DNA of 13,758 nt from Chlamydiia bacterium (GTDB taxonomy: Bacteria; Chlamydiota; Chlamydiia; Chlamydiales; JAAZZY01), in contig JAAZZY010000041.1 in NCBI GenBank assembly GCA_014239035.1, positions 1 to 13,758 of the forward strand, read 5' to 3'. Position numbers and translations under genes: made by a program. Each line of letters starts with the position of its first letter. Within the stretch, counting starts at the first letter, position 1. The notes below the pieces were generated by a model that had not been told where the DNA came from, did no database searches, and worked only from the letters and a program-made list of their open reading frames with translations. This document shows, piece after piece, positions 1 through 6,779 of this stretch.

Positions 1-449
1 GAAACAACGTGCTCTATACATTAAAAGCTAAATTGAACTTGGACGCTATCTTAGCAAAGGTTTATTTTTCTACTCCTACGTCTATGATATGGAAAAAGAT
101 TGCCTATACTCCTTATTTTGGTGCTGCATTGGGACCAGGATGGCAGGCCTGGTCAGATATTAATTTAGAAATCAACGATGTAATAGGGGCAAATCAAGCT
201 TATAAACAGAAGATTTCTTCGAATGCTGTTTGGTTTGTAGATTTAGGAACTAAACTTAGAAGCGTGATTCCCAATATTAATTTCTCAGTAAACTTAGGAG
301 CAAAGTTAATTGGCTGGGGGCAGGCTCGTCAAATTGGGTTGATCACACAGCAAGGTGGTGCAACTAGAAACGATGGCTTAGTTCGGCCTTTTAAAGTTAA
401 GTTCGTTTATTCCATCGCTCCATATATGGGAGTTCAGTGGAACTATTAA
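1..449 (+). CDS. C-terminal part of a repeat-type outer-membrane beta-barrel protein (5' end outside window)
   Basis: The frame is open from the first complete codon at base 3 to the TAA at 447-449, so the gene begins before the window; the GTG at 9 is probably an internal codon. The 149 visible residues match the second half of each unit of the next protein. Shared boxes, in order, are LNLDAILAKVYF, a GPGWQ box, SNAVWFVDLG, WGQARQIG (from base 315), a PFKVKFVYS box and the ending APYMGVQWNY. Alternating polar and hydrophobic residues and an aromatic C-terminal residue fit an outer-membrane barrel. It is a tandem paralogue of its neighbour. Whether it too carries several units cannot be seen. 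The ligand or pore function is unknown; chlamydial MOMP-like porins are a possible comparison, not an identification. Confidence 0.75.
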   Translation, partial: NNVLYTLKAKLNLDAILAKVYFSTPTSMIWKKIAYTPYFGAALGPGWQAWSDINLEINDVIGANQAYKQKISSNAVWFVDLGTKLRSVIPNINFSVNLGAKLIGWGQARQIGLITQQGGATRNDGLVRPFKVKFVYSIAPYMGVQWNY

Positions 450-454
450 CTACG

Positions 455-482
455 CCTTGAGTACTTTCAAGGAGGTTTTTTC
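455..482 (+). terminator. Rho-independent terminator after the first barrel gene
   Basis: CCTTGA (455-460) pairs perfectly with TCAAGG (467-472), with one inner G-T pair possible, followed by a T run at 476-481. It lies six bases after the stop codon, so the two tandem barrel genes are probably separate transcription units. Confidence 0.6.
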
Positions 483-490
483 TATCCAGT

Positions 491-589
491 TTGACAAGCT
501 CAAGCGGGATGGAATGTTCTCTTTCTATTTTTTTTAAAAAAAGCCTAGCGCAAAAAATCTTTAATCTTTCATTAGAAAAAAATTGTATT
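491..589 (+). promoter_or_regulatory. Candidate promoters for the three-unit barrel gene
   Basis: Two weak candidates are visible. An exact -35 box TTGACA lies at 491-496, but the best -10 at 18-base spacing (TGTTCT, 515-520) is poor. TTAATC (561-566), a 17-base spacer and TGTATT (584-589) is nearer the gene. Between them is a T8-A7 tract at 528-542, which could bend DNA or act as an UP-like element. Neither can be preferred by eye. Confidence 0.25.
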
Positions 590-608
590 TAAAACCAGTT
601 TGGTTATT

Positions 609-3275
609 ATGAAAAGATTTTTTGTAAGCAAGAAAACGAAGTATGTTCTGTCTGCCTTGATCTTAATTCCTTTAGGATTAGTAGGGGAGTATAGCCCTGA
701 TTTAAATCTAAACCAAGATCAGTATTTGTCTTACATGGCTAATTCAGCAAAAAAACGCCAAAGACGAAAATCTTCTCGTAACAGATTATCAAAAAGTGAA
801 GTAAAAGCTGCTCAAGCAAAACTTGATCAGAGATGGAACCCACATTTTGTTCCGAGCAAATACATACAACCAAGTAGAAGTCCTTTCTTTCAGTTTAATG
901 TAGGGGTGGGTTTTTTATACTTTAGTGACATCACTTCAAATCTTGGTGGAGCACCTACGGCTGCTTTTCAAACTCCACTGCCTAATTACGATGATGTACC
1001 TTTTAGGGGAAAACTTGCATACAACCGGACTCCTCTATATGAAGCTTTAATTGGTTATAGGTTATGGCCATGGTTTAAATTTGCTCTGTCTTATCAGCAT
1101 CAGGGCGGTGTTACAGTTAATACGATGCCTTTAACACCATCTAATGGCCCTGGGGGGAGATCTGTGTTTAGCGCTCAGGTTAATTTAGATGCCATTATGG
1201 CAAAAATCTATTTTGAACTACCCCAAGCTCTAGTTATCAGAAATTTAGCTACATCGCCGTATCTTGCAGTAGGTATAGGGCCAGGGTGGCAAACTTGGAG
1301 TTCTGTTTTAGTTCAAAATATTGATGTGGCAGGAATCTATAGAAATAGGCAGCTGTGGCTAAATGATAAGACAAGCGCTAACGCTACATGGATGGTAGAT
1401 GTAGGATTTAGATTTCAAGATGCTATAAGACGACAAAGATTCTCTGCAGTATTAGGCTGCAAATATAATCAATGGGGGCAAGCTCGAAATATTGGTGGAA
1501 TAGAAGACCAAGGCCAATATTCAAGAGGACTTGCTCATCCCTTTAGAATAAAAACCGTATTCTCATTTGCTCCATACTTAGGTGTTCAATGGAATTTTCC
1601 CCCAAGCTATATTCCAAAAACTCCTATTATGGTTAACGGTAGAAGTGCAGACTCCTGGATTCCTTTTTGGGTGAGAGCCAACCAATTTAAAGATCCAGGG
1701 ATCTGGACCCAGTTTAACGCAGGAGTAGGGTTCTTATATTTTCAGAATGCCACAGGAACACTTGTTGCTAATGGTCAGACTCCCGCAACAGTAGGTTTAG
1801 GAAGGCCTACTACATTTGGTCCGCTCCGTGGTGGATTTAGTTATAATCGTACGCCACTTATTGAGTATATAATAGGTTGGAGAATCAGACCCTGGCTCAG
1901 AGTTGGAGTTTCTATTCAAAATCAAAGTCAAATTTTTGTGCAAAGCCATTGGCAAAGAGCAACCACAAACCTAGCAGGTAATACTGAACCACACATGTAT
2001 CGATTGAGAGCAAACCTGAACTTAAACTCCGTGATGCTTAGAATCTTTTATGACTCTCATTGGTCTATGATTTTAAAAGGTGTGAACTTTGCTCCCTTTA
2101 TCGGTGCAGGTATAGGACCTGCTTGGCAGACATGGAGAAGTATTGAAGTTCAAGATCTTTTAGAAGTTACTGGAAACCTTCGAAACAATAACCCTCGCCT
2201 CTTAGTAGATAAAACCTCTGCAAATGCCGCTTTCTTAGTTGATGTCGGATTAAAGATGAAAAGCCTTCTTCCAGGAGAAGACTTCTCATTTATTGCGGGC
2301 TTAAAGTTTAGCTATTGGGGACAAGCAAGAAACATTGGGCTACGTTCTCAGCAAGATGGGAATAAGCAATTTTTAGTTAGGCCTCTTCGCATTAAAAATG
2401 TTTATTCTTTTGCTCCATACCTTGGTATGAACTGGAACTTCCCAAATACCTACACAGCTAAAGTGCCATATTCTATTAATGGAAGACAGATTAACTCTTG
2501 GTCTCCATTTGTAACAGAGTCTTATAACCTACAAAGTAAGCAAGATATATGGACTCAGTTTAATATGGGGATTGGATTCCTATATTTCTCTGATGTTCAA
2601 GCTGATCTCTCGGGTATTCCAGGAGCAAACTTTAGCTTTGAAGCTATGAACGAAACGCTTCAAAGAAAATTAAAATATAATCGATCCCCACTCTATGAGT
2701 ATTTAATAGGGTATCGATTTACTAATTGGATTAAAGCAGCAATCAGCTACCAAAGACAAACTGGAGTCACAATTTCAACAGAGCCTCAAAATGGACTCAT
2801 TCAAAATCCCAATACTGACCCAGCAACTAAAACAACATTTCGTTCTACTCTAGAGCTTAATGCAATTTTAGCTAAAGTTTATTTTGAATTGCCATATGCT
2901 CTAGTTTTCAAAGCTACAGCAACTTCTCCATATTTAGCAGTAGGTCTAGGGCCTGGCTGGCAGACCTGGGAAGCAAAAGTTCAGCATATTCGCTTTGATA
3001 CAGGGTTTCTTAACTATATTAACCAACAGCCTCTTCGAAGGAAAATCTGCGCCAATGCCGTGTGGATGGTTGATTTAGGATTTAGAGTTAGAAGTGCCTA
3101 TCCTAACGGTCCTTTTTCAGTATTGCTTGGTTGCAAATACAATCAATGGGGACAAGCTCGCAATATTGGATTAATGAGACAGCAAGGGACTCTTAAACAA
3201 GCGATTCGCCAGCCGTTTAGAGTTAAAACAGTCTATCAGTTTGCACCGTATCTTGGAGTTCAGTGGAGCTTCTAG
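609..3275 (+). CDS. Outer-membrane protein with three tandem beta-barrel-like units
   Basis: This 888-residue protein probably sits in the outer membrane. I chose ATG 609, which begins a basic N-terminus (MKRFFVSKKTK) and a hydrophobic stretch resembling a signal peptide, over an in-frame TTG at 600; neither has a clear Shine-Dalgarno site. After a very basic segment (about residues 47-75) come three homologous units, near residues 94-330, 364-611 and 647-888. Each opens with QFN-G-GFLYF and carries YNR[TS]PL, GP[GA]WQTW, SANA or CANA, WGQARNIG, P[FL]R[IV]K and FAPYLG. Linkers of about 35 residues share a W-PF motif. The last residue is Phe, as in many proteins inserted by the BAM complex. 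It is a paralogue of the preceding gene. It may form three small barrels on a string or one very large barrel; function is unknown. Confidence 0.85.
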   Translation: MKRFFVSKKTKYVLSALILIPLGLVGEYSPDLNLNQDQYLSYMANSAKKRQRRKSSRNRLSKSEVKAAQAKLDQRWNPHFVPSKYIQPSRSPFFQFNVGVGFLYFSDITSNLGGAPTAAFQTPLPNYDDVPFRGKLAYNRTPLYEALIGYRLWPWFKFALSYQHQGGVTVNTMPLTPSNGPGGRSVFSAQVNLDAIMAKIYFELPQALVIRNLATSPYLAVGIGPGWQTWSSVLVQNIDVAGIYRNRQLWLNDKTSANATWMVDVGFRFQDAIRRQRFSAVLGCKYNQWGQARNIGGIEDQGQYSRGLAHPFRIKTVFSFAPYLGVQWNFPPSYIPKTPIMVNGRSADSWIPFWVRANQFKDPGIWTQFNAGVGFLYFQNATGTLVANGQTPATVGLGRPTTFGPLRGGFSYNRTPLIEYIIGWRIRPWLRVGVSIQNQSQIFVQSHWQRATTNLAGNTEPHMYRLRANLNLNSVMLRIFYDSHWSMILKGVNFAPFIGAGIGPAWQTWRSIEVQDLLEVTGNLRNNNPRLLVDKTSANAAFLVDVGLKMKSLLPGEDFSFIAGLKFSYWGQARNIGLRSQQDGNKQFLVRPLRIKNVYSFAPYLGMNWNFPNTYTAKVPYSINGRQINSWSPFVTESYNLQSKQDIWTQFNMGIGFLYFSDVQADLSGIPGANFSFEAMNETLQRKLKYNRSPLYEYLIGYRFTNWIKAAISYQRQTGVTISTEPQNGLIQNPNTDPATKTTFRSTLELNAILAKVYFELPYALVFKATATSPYLAVGLGPGWQTWEAKVQHIRFDTGFLNYINQQPLRRKICANAVWMVDLGFRVRSAYPNGPFSVLLGCKYNQWGQARNIGLMRQQGTLKQAIRQPFRVKTVYQFAPYLGVQWSF
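888..3272 (+). repeat. Three degenerate intragenic repeats of about 240 codons
   Basis: The units lie at about 888-1598, 1698-2441 and 2547-3272. Their starts (the QFN box) are about 273 and 282 codons apart. The WGQARNIG codons begin at 1473, 2316 and 3147, and a related WGQARQIG begins at 315 in the upstream gene. Nucleotide identity is clearly reduced even over the conserved boxes, so the duplication is old. Units 1 and 3 resemble each other most (both have LGCKYNQWGQARNIG and YFELP); unit 2 differs at these places. Confidence 0.85.
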
Positions 3276-3281
3276 TTAAAG

Positions 3282-3719
3282 CTACTTTTCAATCATAAAA
3301 GTAACGGGTCCGTCGTTGATTAAAGAAACTTTCATATCTTCACCAAATACGCCGGACTTTACCTTGGGGTAGAGAGATTGAACTTCATCAATAAATTTCA
3401 CATAAAGTTTTCGTGCAAAACTGCCCTTTGCTGACTGCGTAAACTCAGGTCTTCTACCTTCATGACAGTTCCCATAAAGTGTAAACTGACTAATGATGAG
3501 AATCTCGCCACCGATTTGCTCGATAGAGCGATTCAATTTTTGATCATCATCCTCAAAAATTCTGAGTCCCACGCATTTCTTGGCAAGCCAGGAGGCTTGT
3601 TTCTCCGAATCTTCTTTATGAATACCTAAAAAGATTAAGAGGCCATCGCTTATTTCGGAGTGAAGTTGATTATCGATTGTAACTGTAGCTTTATTGACTC
3701 GCTGAATTAAAACCCGCAT
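3282..3719 (-). CDS. dtd: D-aminoacyl-tRNA deacylase
   Basis: Dtd is a cytoplasmic proofreading enzyme that hydrolyses D-amino acids (and mischarged glycine) from tRNA. At 145 residues the protein has the usual family length and starts with the typical MRVLIQRV. Both signature motifs are intact: SQFTL at residues 77-81 and NDGPVTF at 135-141, whose Gly-Pro (137-138) provides the cross-subunit Gly-cisPro element that rejects L-amino acids. Family features such as GLLIFLG, GYRIF-like GLRIF and RRPEF are also in order. The start ATG lies inside the end of rluD (13-base overlap), so the two are almost certainly co-transcribed and translationally coupled. The stop is six bases from the stop of the convergent barrel gene. 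Confidence 0.95.
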   Translation of the reverse strand: MRVLIQRVNKATVTIDNQLHSEISDGLLIFLGIHKEDSEKQASWLAKKCVGLRIFEDDDQKLNRSIEQIGGEILIISQFTLYGNCHEGRRPEFTQSAKGSFARKLYVKFIDEVQSLYPKVKSGVFGEDMKVSLINDGPVTFMIEK

Positions 3720-4612
3720 AAAAAAATCTCTTCCATATCCTTAGGTAGTGGAGCTTCAAGCTCTAGCATTTCTCCTGTGATAGGATGGATAAATGAGATT
3801 TTTTTTGCATGTAAATAATGACGACTTGCTCCAAAGCGATCATTTATGGAATTCTTTCCATATAGCTTATCACCTAAGATGGGGTTCCCAAGATGTTTTA
3901 GGTGTACACGAAGCTGATGGGTGCGTCCTGTTGTGGGCTTGAGGTGTACCTTACTTAAGGTACCATTGTAACCAAGTAACTCTACTTCTGTAATAGCCTC
4001 TTTTCCCTCTTCTTCTGCAATAACCATTTTTTTGCGGTGGATTGGGCAGCGCCTCATAGGTAAATCAATTTTTAAAGAGGGGACTTTTCCAATAGCAATA
4101 GCGATGTATTCTTTTCTAATTTTTCTTTCTGCAAAAAGTTCAGTGAGCTTTTGATGGGTAATTTCAGATTTTGCTGCAATTAACATACCAGATGTCTCTT
4201 TATCTAATCGGTGTACAATACCTGGTCTGAATTCAGAGGTTTTTGGAAGTGCACAATGACCTAAAAGTGCATTTACAAAAGTATTAGACCAATTACCAGG
4301 TGCCGGGTGAACGACCATGTGGGCTGGCTTATTCACAGCGATTAGATGTGCATCTTCATATATAATATCTAATGGGATGGATTGCGGAGTTAAGTCAGGG
4401 CCAGGTCTCTTTTTAAAACTGATATTGATTTGATCGCCAAGAGCGGGGACCTCTCTTTTCTTTGTTGGGGTGCCATTTAAGAGTACATGCTCTTTTTCAA
4501 TAAGCTCCTGAAAATAGCATCTTGAGTATTCGCTATAGCGCTTAGTTAAAAAGATATCGAGGCGGTCAGAGTTTTTGTTATCTACTGTAAACGAGTCGAG
4601 TTTGTTTTTCAT
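3707..4612 (-). CDS. rluD: RluD/RluA-family large-subunit rRNA pseudouridine synthase
   Basis: This 301-residue enzyme isomerises uridine to pseudouridine in RNA, most likely in helix 69 of 23S rRNA as RluD does. An N-terminal S4 RNA-binding domain spans about residues 15-65 (RLDIFLTKR...VLLNG). The catalytic motif is HRLDKETSG at 134-142, with Asp137 as the expected nucleophile. VVHPAPGNWSNT (100-111) and GRTHQLRVHL (229-238) are further RluA/RluD family motifs, and the total length is normal. It is the first gene of a two-gene unit with dtd. No Shine-Dalgarno site is evident before the ATG. RluC or another RluA-type specificity cannot be excluded from sequence alone, but the S4 domain argues against plain RluA. 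Confidence 0.9.
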   Translation of the reverse strand: MKNKLDSFTVDNKNSDRLDIFLTKRYSEYSRCYFQELIEKEHVLLNGTPTKKREVPALGDQINISFKKRPGPDLTPQSIPLDIIYEDAHLIAVNKPAHMVVHPAPGNWSNTFVNALLGHCALPKTSEFRPGIVHRLDKETSGMLIAAKSEITHQKLTELFAERKIRKEYIAIAIGKVPSLKIDLPMRRCPIHRKKMVIAEEEGKEAITEVELLGYNGTLSKVHLKPTTGRTHQLRVHLKHLGNPILGDKLYGKNSINDRFGASRHYLHAKKISFIHPITGEMLELEAPLPKDMEEIFLCGF

Positions 4613-4642
4613 TTATCTATGTAAAATATTAAATTTCAATCT

Positions 4643-4671
4643 ATTATATATTAATAAGGCTATTAAAACAA
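4643..4671 (-). promoter_or_regulatory. Sigma70/66-type promoter for rluD-dtd
   Basis: Read on the minus strand, TTGTTT (4666-4671), a 17-base spacer and a perfect TATAAT (4643-4648) lie in the 62-base gap upstream of rluD. Transcription would begin near 4636, leaving a leader of about 24 bases. This lets rluD-dtd be transcribed independently of the upstream 218-codon gene. Confidence 0.55.
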
Positions 4672-4674
4672 TTG

Positions 4675-5331
4675 TTATTGCCAGGCTCCAGGATCAGGAT
4701 CTTTGACCTTCATATGAGCCTCGATATTTTGCATCATATTATCTATTTCCATCTTCTCTACTTTTTTCTTCGAGGTCTTCTTCTTCAGCGCAGCTGGGTC
4801 CAAATGAGTCTTTGTTGGGGCCGGCTGTGAGGTGTTATTAGCAGCAGAAGATGCTCCTTGTTTTCCTCCTTTTGCAGCAGTGCCGCCTTGGGATGGAGGA
4901 GTCTGTGGGGCTCCAAACTGAGAGTTGGAATCAGTTGTCTGGCTTCCCTGGTTTGAGCTAGCTGTACCTGATTGAGTCTGAGGAGCCTGAAATCCAGGAG
5001 CTCCAAAAGAGGAGTCTGCTTGAGCTCCCTGAGATGTCTGGGAGATTCCAGGAGGACCAAAATTTTCAGGGGCAGCGCCATCTGCCGAAGAACTGTCGGC
5101 GGCAGGAGGTGCTCCAAAGTTCTCATTCTGTTGCTGAGCCATCACTTCAAAAGGACTTTGAGTGGAATCTGTGCTCTGAGCAGACCCTTCAGTTGTCATT
5201 CCATCGTTCATATAGCTCTGAAACTGATCTGGGCTCTGAGCTCCTTTGGTCCCATATTGATTCACTCCACCTGCATATTGGTGTATAAAGCCATCATCTT
5301 CAGGGTTTTTTGGAGTGATTTTGTTGACCAT
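4675..5331 (-). CDS. Low-complexity protein of unknown function with FGxP repeats
   Basis: I do not recognise this 218-residue protein. A TAAGG Shine-Dalgarno site (core complement at 5339-5342) sits seven bases before the ATG, which supports the start. The N-terminus (1-45) is polar and looks ordered, without a signal peptide or membrane segment. Residues about 46-180 are a Gln/Ser/Ala/Gly/Pro-rich region likely to be disordered, with FG[AP]P motifs at 72, 91, 109 and 139. The C-terminus is a lysine cluster (KKKTSKKKVEK, from 183) followed by a short helix-like segment and the ending DPDPGAWQ. There is no cysteine and a single Trp. It lies on the same strand as parC and rluD but has its own upstream gap. 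A type III-secreted or scaffold protein would fit the composition, but nothing proves it. Confidence 0.7.
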   Translation of the reverse strand: MVNKITPKNPEDDGFIHQYAGGVNQYGTKGAQSPDQFQSYMNDGMTTEGSAQSTDSTQSPFEVMAQQQNENFGAPPAADSSSADGAAPENFGPPGISQTSQGAQADSSFGAPGFQAPQTQSGTASSNQGSQTTDSNSQFGAPQTPPSQGGTAAKGGKQGASSAANNTSQPAPTKTHLDPAALKKKTSKKKVEKMEIDNMMQNIEAHMKVKDPDPGAWQ

Positions 5332-5635
5332 AGAGCGACCTTAAAATAGCTGTTTACCTCTAAGTCCTTCATATAAAAAGAAAAGAATTTATTCAATATA
5401 AACTCATTATTGAGAGTTATTGATGAGCTTCTTACAATCTCTAACTACTAGGTGTTTGAGTAGATTGAGTGCGAGTTTTAATAATAGCAACGTGCTTTTA
5501 ATTAAAATTTTAAATTGAAAATTGTTGATTTGATCTAGAATTAGCTTAGTAAGCAATCAAGGAACTGAAATTAAATTCTTTACAATAAATTAAATGAATG
5601 TTAGTTTTTATAGTTCAGTAACCTAAGGATCACCA
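5332..5635. other. A+T-rich divergent intergenic region
   Basis: This 304-base gap separates divergent genes and no convincing reading frame is present. It should hold promoters for both. It contains a perfect 12-base palindrome TTTTAATTAAAA (5496-5507) inside a run of A/T tracts, and two copies of TTATTGA near 5406-5422 between CTCAT and ATGAG, which could form a small hairpin. A minus-strand promoter could not be fixed: TTGAAT and TATATG are present but only 15 bases apart. Confidence 0.5.
5579..5629 (+). promoter_or_regulatory. Candidate promoter and ribosome binding site for the 328-codon gene
   Basis: TTTACA (5579-5584) resembles a -35 box. At 17 bases the hexamer is only TAGTTT (5602-5607); a better -10, TATAGT, lies at 5609-5614 with a poor -35. 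AAGGA at 5625-5629 is six bases before the ATG and is one of the better Shine-Dalgarno sites in the window. Confidence 0.35.
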
Positions 5636-6622
5636 ATGGATTTAAAAGTACTCGCCGGACCAATCCCATCTCAAACTCTATTTGAGAGAGTGTCAGCCTA
5701 CGGCGCAGCAACAAAAAATTATCTAAATACTCATAAAGTAGAGTGCACACTGATCACAGTCGCAGTAGGTGTTATAGCGTATTTGAGCACACAAAATCAG
5801 CCCTGTCCACTGCCTCAGTGCGCAGAGCTTGAGGAATTCGATTTTAGCTCATTAGCTCCTTCCAATGAGTGGACATTATCAGGTGAACCAAATCCTCTAA
5901 CTACAGCATTTGAGTCAACAGATGTATGCGCTAAAATTCAATCTATTGCCACAGGATCGTTATTAGAAGGAATTCAAAGAGTGGATATAGATATGGATAG
6001 GTTTGAGAAAATTCCTATGAAATATGGTTTCTTTAATCCCAACGTATCTCCCATGGCACTTGCTATTCACAACAACTGTCAGGCTCTTGCTCGAACTGAA
6101 AAAGCAGAGATTTACAATCCAGATTTTGATCTTTCTAAATTAGAGACGTTAATTATTGCGGCAGCGTCTAGTAAGAACTTTCCTCTTTGGGAAGAATTAA
6201 CAAATCTCTATATGAAAAATGCAGGTTTTGAAGCCGTTGATGAAAAAGCATCTCATATCCAAACGAAGATCTTAACTAGAAGTGGCGCGGCAAGCGCTTA
6301 TCCTCCAAGCGCTTCAGGATTCTGTGCTGGAACTTACGGAACTCCCTATGATGTAACCGTAAGCCTTAAAGATGTAGATGAGGGGCTTATTTTCTTCTCT
6401 AAAATATATCACAGTAAAATAGGAAGATTTTCTTTGCATGAGATGCTTCAAAAATTTGAAAACGAACTCAATTTTGATGAAGAGAAGCTAACTGGTCCAG
6501 AGATAGATAAATTGAATCTATCGAGAAGTCGCCTTAAATTAAATTTGCAAGCCTTTCCTTTTCCAGCTCTTATAAGAGCTGAAATGCAAGCATATCCTAA
6601 GGTGACTGAGCTGATTTTGTAG
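5636..6622 (+). CDS. Orphan single-membrane-segment protein of unknown function
   Basis: I do not recognise this 328-residue protein. The AAGGA site supports the ATG. Residues 37-51 (CTLITVAVGVIAYLS) form one hydrophobic segment preceded by about 36 mostly soluble residues. The N-terminus therefore does not look like a normal signal peptide; a signal anchor is more likely, leaving about 275 residues on the far side. Cysteines at 57, 62, 98, 148 and 230 could form disulphides if that part is exported. The rest is mixed helix/strand with no motif I can name. The gene stands alone on the plus strand between two minus-strand genes, with its own promoter-like region and terminator. A chlamydial secreted or inclusion-membrane protein is possible, but the bilobed double hydrophobic domain typical of Inc proteins is absent. 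Confidence 0.75.
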   Translation: MDLKVLAGPIPSQTLFERVSAYGAATKNYLNTHKVECTLITVAVGVIAYLSTQNQPCPLPQCAELEEFDFSSLAPSNEWTLSGEPNPLTTAFESTDVCAKIQSIATGSLLEGIQRVDIDMDRFEKIPMKYGFFNPNVSPMALAIHNNCQALARTEKAEIYNPDFDLSKLETLIIAAASSKNFPLWEELTNLYMKNAGFEAVDEKASHIQTKILTRSGAASAYPPSASGFCAGTYGTPYDVTVSLKDVDEGLIFFSKIYHSKIGRFSLHEMLQKFENELNFDEEKLTGPEIDKLNLSRSRLKLNLQAFPFPALIRAEMQAYPKVTELIL

Positions 6623-6669
6623 CGATGAAAGGGCTGGATCAGAATGTGAGGGTCAGGGTGAATACATAG

Positions 6670-6696
6670 CATGAAAATCGATTTTCATGGTTTTTC
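6670..6696 (+). terminator. Perfect palindrome plus T run after the 328-codon gene
   Basis: Bases 6670-6689 are a perfect 20-base inverted repeat with half-site CATGAAAATC, followed after one G by five T's (6691-6695). It lies 47 bases after the stop codon on the convergent side of parC. As RNA it can fold into an eight-pair stem with a TCGA loop, adequate for a rho-independent terminator. The stem is A/U-rich, so a protein-binding role is the alternative. Confidence 0.5.
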
Positions 6697-6779
6697 TCAG
6701 CCTGCTAACTTTTGGGAAGGGGGCTAGGCTCAGATGTTTTTTTTACAGTTGGATTTATGCTGTATATTTGTTCTTAAAA

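Noticed and set aside
600..608. TTG at 600 as the start of the three-unit barrel gene
   Set aside because: It adds only Val-Ile before an ATG at 609 that begins a typical basic signal-peptide N-terminus; no Shine-Dalgarno site favours TTG.
3267..3290. AGCTT...AAGCT hairpin with a short T run at the convergent ends of the barrel gene and dtd
   Set aside because: Only five pairs with no G+C-rich core and TTTT only; too weak to call a terminator.
4785..5349. Long open frames overlapping the 218-codon gene in other frames and on the opposite strand
   Set aside because: They arise from its low-complexity Gln/Ser/Gly/Pro codons, have arginine/leucine- or serine-rich compositions and lack supporting ribosome sites; the chosen frame has a Shine-Dalgarno site and a sensible N-terminus.
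5482..5492. TAATAGCAACG shared between 5482-5492 and 13096-13106
   Set aside because: An 11-base match between two A+T-rich gaps with no extension on either side; probably chance.
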